Below are positions 22,239 to 30,082 of a stretch of 64,000 bases of DNA, in pieces. Position 1 is the stretch's first letter; every line of letters begins with the position of its first letter. The notes under the pieces are model-generated. The model saw nothing but the letters and a program-made list of their open reading frames with translations. It was not told the origin of the DNA and did not search any database. Origin of the DNA: an uncultured Verrucomicrobia subdivision 3 bacterium (lineage in GTDB: Bacteria; Verrucomicrobiota; Verrucomicrobiia; Limisphaerales; DASXHY01); NCBI GenBank assembly GCA_937890005.1, contig CALBZA010000029.1:16416-80415 (forward strand), in the 5' to 3' direction. A program made the position numbers and the translations under genes.

Positions 22239-22751
22239 TTATTCGCCCTTGTCTGCCTTGGCCTGAAGCACGCGCGCAAGCTGGCTGGCGGGTGTGTTCA
22301 GCAATCGGACAAACTTGCTCGCCGGAGCGTTCAACACTCCCAGCAATGTGGCGCGGAGCACTTCGATCGAAGGCAGGTCGGCCAGAGCGATGATGTCGGT
22401 GTCGGCCAGGCGCTGGCTGTTCAGGAAGCCGAACTTGATCTTCAGTTTGTCGAACTCCGACGCGAAGTTCTTCACAACCTTGGCCGCCGTCGAGATGTCC
22501 TTCTGGCCGGTCACAACCGCGAGCTGGCCCGCGAGCGACCCGTTCAGGTCGGCCACGCCGGCTTCCTTCGCTGCGATGCGGAAGATGGAATTCTTGACGA
22601 CATGAACTTCGGCACCGGCTCCCATGAGCCGCTTACGCAGTTCGGTCATGTGGGCGACTTTGAGGCCCTTGTAATCCACCACGATGAAGAATGGCGAGGC
22701 ATTCAGCCGCGTGAGGTATTCCTGTGTTAAAGCTTTCTTTTCGAGACGCAT
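22239..22751 (-). CDS. rplJ: 50S ribosomal protein L10
   Basis: uL10 is the stalk base protein to which L7/L12 dimers bind. The protein has 170 aa from ATG 22751 (MRLEKKALTQEYL); a longer frame to 22805 would overlap rplA and is not family-like. Internal markers are FFIVVDYKGLKVAHMTELRK, a VVKNSIFRIAAKEAG segment and the C-terminal helix ASQLARVLQAKA for L12 binding. It starts 19 bases after rplA. A 176-base gap to rplL holds no gene. Confidence 0.97.
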   Translation of the reverse strand: MRLEKKALTQEYLTRLNASPFFIVVDYKGLKVAHMTELRKRLMGAGAEVHVVKNSIFRIAAKEAGVADLNGSLAGQLAVVTGQKDISTAAKVVKNFASEFDKLKIKFGFLNSQRLADTDIIALADLPSIEVLRATLLGVLNAPASKFVRLLNTPASQLARVLQAKADKGE

Positions 22752-22770
22752 GGTTCGTATTCGTTGAAGG

Positions 22771-23463
22771 TTAGGCAGCGAACTCGCGGATATCCACAGC
22801 CACACCAGGGCTCATGGTCGCCGAAATCGTGCAGGAATGAATGTAGGTTCCCTTCACGCTGGTGGGCTTGGCCTTGGCCACCGCTTCAATCACCGCGCGC
22901 GCGTTCTCTTCGATCTGGTTCGGGGCAAACGAAGCCTTGCCGACCGGAACATGAATGTTGCCAGCCTTGTCGATCTTGAATTCAACACGGCCCGCTTTGA
23001 CTTCCTTGACCGCTTTCGCCGTGTCTTCCGTCACCGTGCCGGTTTTCGGATTCGGCATCAGGCCTCGAGGTCCGAGCACCTTGCCAAGCTTGCGGACTTC
23101 CACCATCGCTTCGGGAGTCGCAATGGCGACATCGAAATCAGTCCAGCCTTCGGTGCACTTCTTGATCATGTCTTCGAATCCAACGAATTCCGCACCGGCA
23201 GCGCGGGCGGCGTCGGCGGCGGGACCATTCTTGGCGAAAACGAGCACACGGACAGTTTTTCCGCTGCCATGAGGAAGCGGAACGGTTCCGCGAACCATCT
23301 GGTCGGATTGTTTGGGATCGACGCCGAGGCGAAATGCGAGATCGATGGTCTCGTTGAATTTCGCTTTCGGGAACTTGGTCAGGACTTCGACGGCTGACTT
23401 GAGCGGATAGGACTTTTTAACGTCCACCTGCTCGAGCGCTTTCTTGAATCGTTTGCTGGGCAT
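22771..23463 (-). CDS. rplA: 50S ribosomal protein L1
   Basis: uL1 is the L1-stalk protein involved in E-site tRNA release; in many bacteria it is also the translational repressor of rplKA. The protein has 230 aa with MPSKRFKKALEQVD at the start, the conserved LGPRGLMPNPKTGTVT loop and the C-terminal SVKGTYIHSCTISATMSPGV. It lies 108 bases after rplK. Confidence 0.98.
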   Translation of the reverse strand: MPSKRFKKALEQVDVKKSYPLKSAVEVLTKFPKAKFNETIDLAFRLGVDPKQSDQMVRGTVPLPHGSGKTVRVLVFAKNGPAADAARAAGAEFVGFEDMIKKCTEGWTDFDVAIATPEAMVEVRKLGKVLGPRGLMPNPKTGTVTEDTAKAVKEVKAGRVEFKIDKAGNIHVPVGKASFAPNQIEENARAVIEAVAKAKPTSVKGTYIHSCTISATMSPGVAVDIREFAA

Positions 23464-23571
23464 TGTTCTGGTTTGCGGTGCAAGCGAGCTTCTGCTCTCC
23501 CGCGGTTGATGTTAAATGCCGGCGTGGGTGCGCATCAGATCCTGACGTTCAACCCGCTGCCGGCAAAATTT

Positions 23572-23997
23572 TTATCCGACAACTTCGATGCCCATGCTGC
23601 GGGCCGTGCCGGAAATCACTCGGAACGCCGCCTCTTCGTTGGTGGCGTTCATGTCCTTGAACTTCATCTTCACGATGTCGAGGACCTGCTTCTTCGTCAC
23701 CTTGCCGACCTTTTCCTTGTTCGGCGTCTTGGAACCCGCGGTGATGCCGGCGGCTTTCTTGAGCAGCACGGAGGCGGGCGGCGACTTGGTGATGAAGGTG
23801 AACGATTTGTCCTGATAAACCGTGATGACCACGGGGATGACCAGACCTGCGTCGTTCTTGGTTGCAGCGTTAAATTCTTTGCAGAACGCCATGATGTTGA
23901 CGCCGTGCTGACCGAGCGCGGGACCGACGGGCGGCGCCGGGTTGGCCTGTCCGGCCGGGATCTGCAACTTGATCTGTCCTGTAACTTTCTTTGCCAT
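23572..23997 (-). CDS. rplK: 50S ribosomal protein L11
   Basis: uL11 belongs to the GTPase-associated centre and is needed for the stringent response. The protein has 141 aa from ATG 23997 (MAKKVTGQIKLQIPAG). The longer frame to 24087 is rejected because its extra 30 residues are encoded by the heptamer repeat between nusG and rplK. It has QANPAPPVGPALGQHGVNIM and the TKKQVLDIVKMK rRNA-binding domain. Confidence 0.98.
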   Translation of the reverse strand: MAKKVTGQIKLQIPAGQANPAPPVGPALGQHGVNIMAFCKEFNAATKNDAGLVIPVVITVYQDKSFTFITKSPPASVLLKKAAGITAGSKTPNKEKVGKVTKKQVLDIVKMKFKDMNATNEEAAFRVISGTARSMGIEVVG

Positions 23998-24003
23998 ACA
24001 AAT

Positions 24004-24111
24004 ATTTACGATTGACGATTTACGACTGACGATCTGACTCGCGGCGCGAACTCCGATCAGCGGCTTCCAGTTCCCCGCAGATCGCAAATCGCGAATCGCA
24101 AATCATAAATC
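24004..24111. repeat. Two inverted heptamer arrays between nusG and rplK
   Basis: 24004-24035 reads as degenerate copies of ACGATTT/ACGATTG. 24081-24111 reads as AAATCGC, GAATCGC, AAATCAT, AAATCTG, the reverse-complement form. Together they form an imperfect inverted pair filling the 116-base gap. The unit is shared with the array before luxC (37965-37992). Confidence 0.7.
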
Positions 24112-24113
24112 TG

Positions 24114-24662
24114 CTATGCCTTTTCCACCTGCCAGTATTCCAGTTCGACCGGAGTGTTTCGGCCGAAAATATTCACCGTGACCTTGAGCTTGCCACGCTC
24201 CGGCTCGATCTCCTCGATCACACCGCTGAAGTTCAGGAACGGACCATTGTTGATCTTGATGGTCTCGCCGACTTCGAAATTGACCTTCGGCTTCTCGGTT
24301 TCTTCCGAGGCGGAAATCTGCGCCTTGATCGATTCCACTTCTTCAGCCGGCGTCGGTGTCGGCGGTTCTCCGCCCACGAATCCGATCACACCCTGCGTTT
24401 CCTTGATGAAATACCAGGGCTTTTCGATCAGCCGCTTGTTTTCGTCCAGAAGCACCATGTCGATGAAAACATAACCCGGCCAGAGCTTGCGCGTTGAAAC
24501 GGTCTTCTTCTGATTGCGCACTTCGACAACCTTTTCCATCGGGACGAGGACTTCCTTGATGTAGTCGCTCATCTCCTCGGTCTTGATGCGCTTTTCGATG
24601 CTTTCCTTGACCTTCTGTTCCTGGCCCGAAAGCGTATGAATCACGAACCACTGGCTTTTCAT
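24114..24662 (-). CDS. nusG: Transcription termination/antitermination factor NusG
   Basis: NusG couples RNA polymerase to Rho and to the ribosome. The protein has 182 aa. The NGN domain begins WFVIHTLSGQEQKVKESI and includes the WPGYVFIDM-type strand. A C-terminal KOW domain (about residues 128-180) contains VGETIKINNGPFLNFSG. A Pro/Glu-rich linker of about 35 residues joins them. Its ATG overlaps the secE stop (ATGA), so the two are coupled. Confidence 0.98.
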   Translation of the reverse strand: MKSQWFVIHTLSGQEQKVKESIEKRIKTEEMSDYIKEVLVPMEKVVEVRNQKKTVSTRKLWPGYVFIDMVLLDENKRLIEKPWYFIKETQGVIGFVGGEPPTPTPAEEVESIKAQISASEETEKPKVNFEVGETIKINNGPFLNFSGVIEEIEPERGKLKVTVNIFGRNTPVELEYWQVEKA

Positions 24663-24928
24663 AGTGCGCTCAGGCCTTTGAAAATGACTGTGAAGAACAC
24701 CTGGTCAATCAGGACAGTGAACGCGCCGAGAATGGCGATGGAGATTGCGACCAGCACGGTCGAACCTTTCAGTTCGTCCCAGGTGGGCCAGGTGCATTTG
24801 CGCAGCTCTTCCTTCGTCTGCCGGACGTAATTCGACAGTTTCAGCAACAGACCTTTTCGCCACGCAATCGCGAAGACGACAAGGATCACTGCGACCCAGA
24901 TGCCTATCGTAATCAGTTCTTTGTTCAC
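24659..24928 (-). CDS. secE: Preprotein translocase subunit SecE
   Basis: SecE clamps the SecYEG channel. The protein has 89 aa with two hydrophobic segments (about residues 5-24 and 58-83). Between them lies the amphipathic segment LSNYVRQTKEELRKCTWPTW, whose E-L-x-K-x-x-W-P is the family hallmark. Most bacterial SecE have one membrane helix, so the extra N-terminal helix is a modest variation. It lies upstream of and overlaps nusG. Confidence 0.95.
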   Translation of the reverse strand: MNKELITIGIWVAVILVVFAIAWRKGLLLKLSNYVRQTKEELRKCTWPTWDELKGSTVLVAISIAILGAFTVLIDQVFFTVIFKGLSAL

Positions 24929-25016
24929 AAATTCTTTTGGTTACCGGACCGCAGTCCTGCTTGAACCACTGCATTCAGCCTCGCAGCTTACTCTCGTTTC
25001 CGCCGCGACCGAAAGC

Positions 25017-25106
25017 TGGCGGAGAGGGAGGGATTCGAACCCCCGGTGCGCTTTCACGCACAGCGGTTTTCAAGACCGCCGCAATAGACCACTCTGCCAC
25101 CTCTCC
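25017..25106 (-). tRNA. tRNA-Ser(TGA)
   Basis: On the minus strand the acceptor GGAGAGG pairs with CCTCTCC. The anticodon loop CTTGAAA reads TGA, a long variable arm (GTGCG...CGCAC) is typical of tRNA-Ser, and the T loop is GTTCGAATC. Discriminator G is followed by an encoded CCA (25017-25019). It lies between tRNA-Trp and secE. Confidence 0.95.
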
Positions 25107-25114
25107 ACGAAGTG

Positions 25115-25172
25115 GTTGATAGTCTTTCGCTGATAGTTGATCACCGCACCATCAACTCTCAACCATCAACTC
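25115..25172. repeat. Inverted GTTGATN / CATCAAC micro-repeat
   Basis: Copies of GTTGATAGT are followed by ACCATCAACTCTCAACCATCAACTCT, i.e. a 7-bp unit (CATCAAC, TCTCAAC, CATCAAC) facing its complement. It lies in the gap between tRNA-Ser and tRNA-Trp. The same family recurs at 63408-63480 and, shortened, near 33766-33782. Confidence 0.65.
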
Positions 25173-25244
25173 TGCCCGACTGACGGCTGGACTGACGAGC
25201 CGAAGCTCACCGCAATCCGCCTTCGTAATCCTGCTAGCGTAGGC

Positions 25245-25320
25245 TGGCAGGGCGTGCAGGACTTGAACCTGCAACCAACGGTTTTGGAGACCGCTACTCT
25301 ACCAATTGAGCTAACGCCCT
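25245..25320 (-). tRNA. tRNA-Trp(CCA)
   Basis: The minus strand has acceptor AGGGCGT pairing with ACGCCCT. D arm AGCTCAATTGGTAGAGT, anticodon loop CTCCAAA (CCA), T loop GTTCAAGTC, discriminator G and encoded CCA are all present. The tuf-tRNA-Trp-secE-nusG order is a common bacterial arrangement. Confidence 0.97.
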
Positions 25321-25355
25321 AACCGACCAATTCAGCCGTCACTGCTTCAAACGAC

Positions 25356-25391
25356 AAAAAAGGAGGCGGGGACTTCGAATCCCCGCACTCC
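25356..25391 (-). terminator. Rho-independent terminator after tuf
   Basis: GGAGGCGGGGA pairs with TCCCCGC-A-CTCC (one bulged base) around a CTTCGAA loop and is followed on the minus strand by six T (25356-25361). It lies 19 bases beyond the tuf stop and before tRNA-Trp. Confidence 0.85.
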
Positions 25392-25409
25392 AGATTTTGT
25401 TCAAATCAA

Positions 25410-26597
25410 TTACTTGATGACTTCCGACACGCGTCCGGCACCGATGGTGCGGCCACCTTCACGAATCGCGAAGCGCAGACCTTTTTCCATAGCGACGGCC
25501 TTCTGAAGCTCAACTTCAACCGCGACGTTGTCACCAGGCATGACCATTTCCACTCCCTGCGGGAGGGACAGCGTGCCCGTGACGTCCGAGGTGCGGAAGT
25601 AGAATTGCGGACGATAGTTGGTGAAGAACGGCGTATGACGGCCACCCTCATCCTTCGTCAGCACGTACACTTCAGCCTTGAACTTGGTGTGCGGAGTGAT
25701 CGAACCCGGCTTGGCGAGAACCATACCGCGTTCAACTTCTTCCTTCTTGGTGCCGCGGAGCAGCACGCCGACGTTGTCACCAGCGTTCGCGCTGTCGAGC
25801 AACTTGCGGAACATTTCGATGTCCGTCGCAACCGTCTTGCGGGTGTCGCGGAGACCGACAATTTCCACTTCGTCCATCTTCTTGAGGACACCACGCTCAA
25901 CACGACCGGTCACAACCGTGCCACGACCTTCAATGTTGAACACGTCTTCGACGCACATAAGGAAAGGCTTGTCCACTTCGCGAACCGGATCAGGGATGAA
26001 GCTGTCCAGAGCGTCGAGGAGATCCTGAATGGCCTTTTCACCTTCAGGCTTGCCAGCGAGAGCCGCCGTCGCGGAAGCGCGAACGATCGGAGTCTTGTCG
26101 CCAGGGAAACCGTACTTGGTGAGGAGGTCGCGGATTTCCATCTCGATCAGCTCGAGGAGGTCCGCGTCAGCGAGGTCAACCTTGTTCAGGCAGACAACGA
26201 TGCTCGGTACACCGACCTGACGGGCGAGCAGGATGTGCTCACGGGTCTGCGGCATCGGGCCGTCAGCAGCGCTGACCACCAGAATCGCGCCGTCCATCTG
26301 CGCAGCACCGGTGATCATGTTCTTCACATAGTCAGCGTGGCCGGGGCAATCGACGTGCGCGTAGTGACGCTTGGCGCTTTCGTATTCCACGTGGGAGACA
26401 GCGATCGTAACGGTCTTTGTCTCGTCACGAACAGTGCCGCCTTTGGTGATGTCCGAATAGGAGATGGCCGGGGCCATTCCCTTACGGTTCTGAACCGCGA
26501 CAATGGCAGCGGTCAGGGTAGATTTGCCGTGGTCAACGTGGCCGATTGTGCCGACGTTGACGTGCGGTTTCGTTCGTTGAAATTGCTCTTTTGCCAT
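25410..26597 (-). CDS. tuf: Translation elongation factor Tu
   Basis: EF-Tu delivers aminoacyl-tRNA to the ribosome. The protein has 395 aa. The P-loop GHVDHGKST is near residue 19-27, DCPGHADYVKNMI is the G3 region and NKVD is G4. Domain II has GRGTVVTGRVERG, and the C-terminal IREGGRTIGAGRVSEVIK is complete. It lies 85 bases after tRNA-Thr with its own terminator, so tRNA-Thr and tuf probably share a transcript. Confidence 0.99.
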   Translation of the reverse strand: MAKEQFQRTKPHVNVGTIGHVDHGKSTLTAAIVAVQNRKGMAPAISYSDITKGGTVRDETKTVTIAVSHVEYESAKRHYAHVDCPGHADYVKNMITGAAQMDGAILVVSAADGPMPQTREHILLARQVGVPSIVVCLNKVDLADADLLELIEMEIRDLLTKYGFPGDKTPIVRASATAALAGKPEGEKAIQDLLDALDSFIPDPVREVDKPFLMCVEDVFNIEGRGTVVTGRVERGVLKKMDEVEIVGLRDTRKTVATDIEMFRKLLDSANAGDNVGVLLRGTKKEEVERGMVLAKPGSITPHTKFKAEVYVLTKDEGGRHTPFFTNYRPQFYFRTSDVTGTLSLPQGVEMVMPGDNVAVEVELQKAVAMEKGLRFAIREGGRTIGAGRVSEVIK

Positions 26598-26681
26598 GTG
26601 CGATCTCCTGCTGTGTTTGTCTCGTTCGTGTTTACGACTGCGTTATACGTTGCTTCTTCTTAATTCTGTCTATCTGCTGAC

Positions 26682-26757
26682 TGGAGCCCATGATCAGGAT
26701 TGAACTGATGACCTCATCCTTACCAAGGATGTGCTCTGCCAACTGAGCTACATGGGC
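26682..26757 (-). tRNA. tRNA-Thr(GGT)
   Basis: Acceptor GCCCATG pairs with CATGGGC. The anticodon loop TTGGTAA reads GGT, the D arm is TAGCTCAGTTGGCAGAGCA, the T loop is GTTCAATCC, and discriminator T and CCA are encoded. It is upstream of and co-directional with tuf. Confidence 0.97.
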
Positions 26758-26885
26758 ACCGGCCAAATTCAAATAATCCTGATGCCTAGATGAAGACAAA
26801 AAAACCGTTCCCCCGCCTTCTTTTTGCGGAAAACTTAGGGGCTGAACGGAATTTGCGTCTTTTACGGCCCGACTAACAGCGCTGA

Positions 26886-26933
26886 AAATTAGTTAACGGG
26901 TATGCCGGTGTCAACGGGTTTGTAATTTTTTTT
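26886..26933 (-). promoter_or_regulatory. Predicted strong promoter of tRNA-Thr-tuf with upstream A-tract
   Basis: On the minus strand a perfect TTGACA (26909-26914) is followed after 17 bp by TAATTT (26886-26891). Directly upstream is an A-tract like an UP element. CCCGTTGAC and CCCGTTAAC form a 16-bp-spaced direct repeat across the promoter. The surrounding 26758-27056 gap has no gene; 26758-26885 would be the tRNA leader. Confidence 0.55.
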
Positions 26934-27056
26934 GGATGCTCTCGCGGCAACTCATTGATCCAGAGCCAGCCCGGCTGTTCCGATTCTGAATGTCGTCAGG
27001 CTGGCGGGATTTCGAATTGAACTGAGCAGCCGAATTTCTGACAGTTCTCCGCGAAA

Positions 27057-27551
27057 ATGGCCGCTACTCAATCCCTCGCTCCTCAGCAACCACTGGTTAC
27101 CCACCCTTCCTGCACCGTTCTGTTCCTTTGTACTGGCAATTATTACCGCAGCCGGTTCGCCGAAGAGCTGTTCAATCATCTGGCGGCCGAACGAGGCCTT
27201 TCCCAACGCGCCACTTCTCTTGGTTTCACTCCGCATCCGGAAATCAATCCCGGATCCATGTCGAAATTTGCCCTGGTCGGTCTGGAAAAACGGAAGGTGC
27301 AACCCCTGGCCGCTTCGAGGATGCCGCTCGCAGTCGCTGCTGCCGATTTCGAAAGATTCGCCTGCTGCATCGCCCTTTGCGAACGGGAACATCGTCCGAT
27401 GATGGAACGAAAGTTTCCAGCCCATCTCTCGAAGATTCGGTTCTGGAATATTGAGGATCTGGCCTTTCCCCCCCCCGAGCACGCGCTGGCAGCGATCCAC
27501 AACCGGGTTCAAGCGCTCGTCGAAGAATTTGCCGCCCAAAGGGCAGATTGA
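27057..27551 (+). CDS. Low-molecular-weight protein-tyrosine-phosphatase-like protein
   Basis: The protein has 164 aa. After about 18 variable residues it has VLFLCTGNYYRSR, the LMW-PTPase/arsenate-reductase phosphate-binding loop C-X5-R with its catalytic Cys and Arg. A late acidic pair in FWNIEDLAF stands where the general-acid Asp normally lies. The substrate is not predictable: tyrosine phosphatase or a related phosphatase is likely, and arsenate reductase is less so because the second Cys pair is not evident. It is convergent with rnhC, separated by one base. Confidence 0.85.
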   Translation: MAATQSLAPQQPLVTHPSCTVLFLCTGNYYRSRFAEELFNHLAAERGLSQRATSLGFTPHPEINPGSMSKFALVGLEKRKVQPLAASRMPLAVAAADFERFACCIALCEREHRPMMERKFPAHLSKIRFWNIEDLAFPPPEHALAAIHNRVQALVEEFAAQRAD

Positions 27552-27552
27552 G

Positions 27553-28533
27553 TCATTCCTCCTGATTCGCCCGCCCCCGCCGCCATTCCACCTTCGGCGG
27601 TTCGGGCAAACCTTGCGCCCGCAATGCGGTCCGAAAGTGCATCTTCGCAACTTTCGACAGATTTTCTGCGCCATGCCTGGCAATGAACTCCTTTGCAGCG
27701 GCATCAACCGCGGCTGAAGCCCCTTTTGGCAACGTCATACCAAACTGCTTCTCAAGGCTCGCCAGACGGGTGACAAACTCATGTCGGGCCAGAATGGAAG
27801 CAGCAGCAACCGCCAGATCCTCTTCCGCCTTGTGTTTTTGCACCAGTTCCAGTCCGCGTCCCATCGACATCAATGCCTTTTCCACCACTTCCTTGCTCGA
27901 AGCGAACTGGTCGCTGATCGCGCGCACCGGCGGCGGATCCATTCGATGCCGCTGGCCCATCAGGTTTTCAATCACCCGCGCGTGCCCCCAGGCGAGCATG
28001 GCATTGACGCTGTGCATGGTTTTGTAGAGTCGATTGTAGGCTTCGTTGCCAATCGGCACCACAGAGGTCACGCAACCCGGTGTTTCACGAATCAACTCGG
28101 CAAGTTCCCGGATTCGTTTGTCGCTGGAAATATTCTTGGAATCGCGCACGCCGGCGTCCTTCCACGCCTTGACCACGGATTCATTCACGTAAACACCCGC
28201 AACGCAAAGCGGACCGAAGAAGTCGCCTTTGCCGCTTTCGTCCACGCCGAATCGCGGCAACAGCAGGTCCGGATTCAAGACCGCTTCGTATCCGAGCCCC
28301 GCCTCCTTCAAAATCTCCGGTTCCAATACGAACTCGATGAATTCCTGCGTTCCCTTTCCCTGCAACACCAGCTTGCCGCTTTCGTAAAACACCACGTTCA
28401 CCTTGCCCTTCTCGCCGGCAAACCGGGCGTAAGGAACGTCACGAAACCGAAAATCGTGCGCGACCAGATACTCGCGAAGCGCGTTCGCCTGGGCATCGGT
28501 CAACTTGCAGGTGTAGGAAGTCAGCGGTTTCAA
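27553..28533 (-). CDS. rnhC: Ribonuclease HIII
   Basis: RNase HIII cleaves RNA in RNA-DNA hybrids. The protein has 326 aa from a proposed TTG at 28533 (M-K-P-L-TSYTCKLTD). The N-terminal TBP-like domain covers about residues 1-85, and the catalytic domain begins PRFGVDESGKGDFFGPL with the first acidic residues of the DE-D-D set. RIRELAELI and KAEEDLAVAAASILAR follow. A frame to ATG 28659 would add 42 residues encoded mostly by dispersed inverted repeat and overlap mutY by 32 bases, so I prefer the shorter start. TTG lacks an obvious Shine-Dalgarno. Confidence 0.93.
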   Translation of the reverse strand: MKPLTSYTCKLTDAQANALREYLVAHDFRFRDVPYARFAGEKGKVNVVFYESGKLVLQGKGTQEFIEFVLEPEILKEAGLGYEAVLNPDLLLPRFGVDESGKGDFFGPLCVAGVYVNESVVKAWKDAGVRDSKNISSDKRIRELAELIRETPGCVTSVVPIGNEAYNRLYKTMHSVNAMLAWGHARVIENLMGQRHRMDPPPVRAISDQFASSKEVVEKALMSMGRGLELVQKHKAEEDLAVAAASILARHEFVTRLASLEKQFGMTLPKGASAAVDAAAKEFIARHGAENLSKVAKMHFRTALRAQGLPEPPKVEWRRGRANQEE

Positions 28534-28539
28534 CGACCG

Positions 28540-28680
28540 GAGTTTCAAGCTTTCAGTTTCAAGATTCAAGCAGTGAGAGCCATGGAGAACTTGAAACTGA
28601 AATCTGAAAGCTGAAGACTCCGAATCGATGCCACGTCCGCCAGCCAGCTCAAAGCTCAAAACCCAGAACTCAAAATTGAC
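28540..28680. repeat. Inverted repeat and KLKTQNSKL-type repeat at the rnhC/mutY divergent starts
   Basis: 28540-28570 (GAGTTTCAAGCTTTCAG...) and 28590-28620 are 31-base imperfect inverted arms around 19 bases. 28648-28680 carries related AGCTCAAA/ACTCAAAA units that are read as SSKLKTQNSKLTK at the MutY N-terminus. The repeat occupies the whole divergent control region. Confidence 0.65.
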
Positions 28681-29932
28681 GAAACTCGTTTCGCTTCAGC
28701 TGGCGTGGTTTGTTGAAAATGCCCGCGATCTTCCCTGGCGCCGCACGCGCGATCCCTACGCGATCTGGGTTTCGGAAATCATGCTGCAGCAGACACAGGT
28801 GAAAACGGTGATTCCGTATTGGGAACGCTGGATGCGCGAATTGCCGACAATCGAATCGCTGGCAAAGGCTCGACCGGAAAAAATTCACAAGTTGTGGGAA
28901 GGCCTCGGTTACTACACACGCGTCCGGAACATGCAAAAGGCGGCGCAGCAGATCGTAGCGTCTCAATCCGCTGCGGTTGCGAACGTGAATCCGCTCCATT
29001 CAAAAGTGGCGGGAAATCAAAGCCGACTCACGTCGGCTGCTGCAAACGGATCGATAAGCTTTCCCACGAACTATGAGGACGTCCTCGCATTGCCCGGTAT
29101 TGGCCGCTACACCGCCGGAGCGATCTGCAGCATCGCGTTCAATCAACCGGCACCGATTCTCGACGGCAATGTCATCCGCGTACTGACCAGGCTGTTCGGC
29201 ATTTCCGAAGATCCACGTGCGAATGAAACCAACGCGCGACTTTGGTCATTGGCTGAACAGCTTGTGCAGCACGCGAAGGACGCGGAGGGCGCGAAGGATG
29301 GAAAAAAAATCCGCCTTCACAGTTCTTCTTCTTCGCCTTCGCACTCTTTGCGTGACGCACCGCTCTGCTCATTCCTGAACCAATCGCTCATGGAACTCGG
29401 CGCCTTGATCTGCACGCCGCGCGCGCCGCAATGTCTGATTTGCCCGGTGAAGTCCCTTTGCCTCGCGTTTCAACAAGGCCGCACGGAAGAGCTTCCGAAT
29501 CTCGGCAAACGAACGCAGATCACCGAACGTCGCTTCGCCGCATTCGTCTGCGAACACAACGGAAAGTTTCTCGTGCGCCAGCGTCCGGCGGGAGTCGTCA
29601 ACGCGCACCTCTGGGAATTTCCAAACGTGGAACTGTTGAATGGCAGCAACGAACTGACCGAACGCGCGAAACAGGTTCTGGCATTCGAGCCGAAAACGTT
29701 CGAGCCGCTCTGCCGCATCAAACATTCGATCACCCGCTACCGGATCACCCTCGACGCATTCACCGTGAACGGCATTGAAATTCCTGAGTCCGCCTTCAAT
29801 CAAGGCGAGTGGTTCAACATCGCTCAACTTCAGAAACTCTCCTTCCCCAGCGCCCACCGGAAAATTCTGAACAGACTCGCAACCCGACGCATCGTCCCAA
29901 TAGATAATCCCTCGCTTCTGAGCGTGGAGTGA
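28628..29932 (+). CDS. mutY: A/G-specific adenine glycosylase
   Basis: MutY removes adenine mispaired with 8-oxoguanine. The protein has 434 aa, long for the family. The catalytic Glu is in SEIMLQQTQV, the helix-hairpin-helix is LPGIGRYTAGAI, the catalytic Asp is in ILDGNV, and the 4Fe-4S ligands are C-X6-C-X2-C-X5-C (ICTPRAPQCLICPVKSLC). A Nudix-like 8-oxoG recognition domain follows. Three stretches look repeat-derived: the N-terminus (SSKLKTQNSKLTK), about 30 residues before FPTNYEDV (encoded around 28965-29065) and about 30 residues before LCSFLNQSLMELG (29271-29358). All fall in loops, so activity may persist. The true start may be a TTG near 28673. Confidence 0.93.
   Translation: MPRPPASSKLKTQNSKLTKLVSLQLAWFVENARDLPWRRTRDPYAIWVSEIMLQQTQVKTVIPYWERWMRELPTIESLAKARPEKIHKLWEGLGYYTRVRNMQKAAQQIVASQSAAVANVNPLHSKVAGNQSRLTSAAANGSISFPTNYEDVLALPGIGRYTAGAICSIAFNQPAPILDGNVIRVLTRLFGISEDPRANETNARLWSLAEQLVQHAKDAEGAKDGKKIRLHSSSSSPSHSLRDAPLCSFLNQSLMELGALICTPRAPQCLICPVKSLCLAFQQGRTEELPNLGKRTQITERRFAAFVCEHNGKFLVRQRPAGVVNAHLWEFPNVELLNGSNELTERAKQVLAFEPKTFEPLCRIKHSITRYRITLDAFTVNGIEIPESAFNQGEWFNIAQLQKLSFPSAHRKILNRLATRRIVPIDNPSLLSVE
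29021..29038. repeat. Small palindromic element inside mutY
   Basis: AGCCGAC-TCAC-GTCGGCT is a perfect 7-bp stem with a 4-base loop. It is read in frame as part of QSRLTSAAAN within an insertion relative to normal MutY. Confidence 0.55.
29271..29358. repeat. 9-bp repeat and inverted arm inside mutY
   Basis: ACGCGAAGG, ACGCGGAGG, GCGCGAAGG at 29271-29297 are followed by a GC/CTTC-rich inverted arm ending TGCGTGACGC at 29358. The insertion is in frame and encodes HAKDAEGAKDGK...SHSLRDAP in a MutY loop. Confidence 0.65.
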
Positions 29933-30082
29933 TTGGATCTTCACAGACGAATCCATCAGCTCCTGAGACTTCATCCTTGTTCGCCCCTCCTCCAATCTGT
30001 GTTTCATTTGTGCCAATCTGTGGCCAAGAAAAGCCGGACAAATCCCCAGTGAGCCTTCTTTCGAACAAGCTACCTTGCAGCA

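Noticed and set aside
27057..27551. Arsenate reductase (ArsC)
   Set aside because: The C-X5-R loop is shared with LMW phosphatases, but the additional redox Cys pair is not evident and no other ars gene is nearby.
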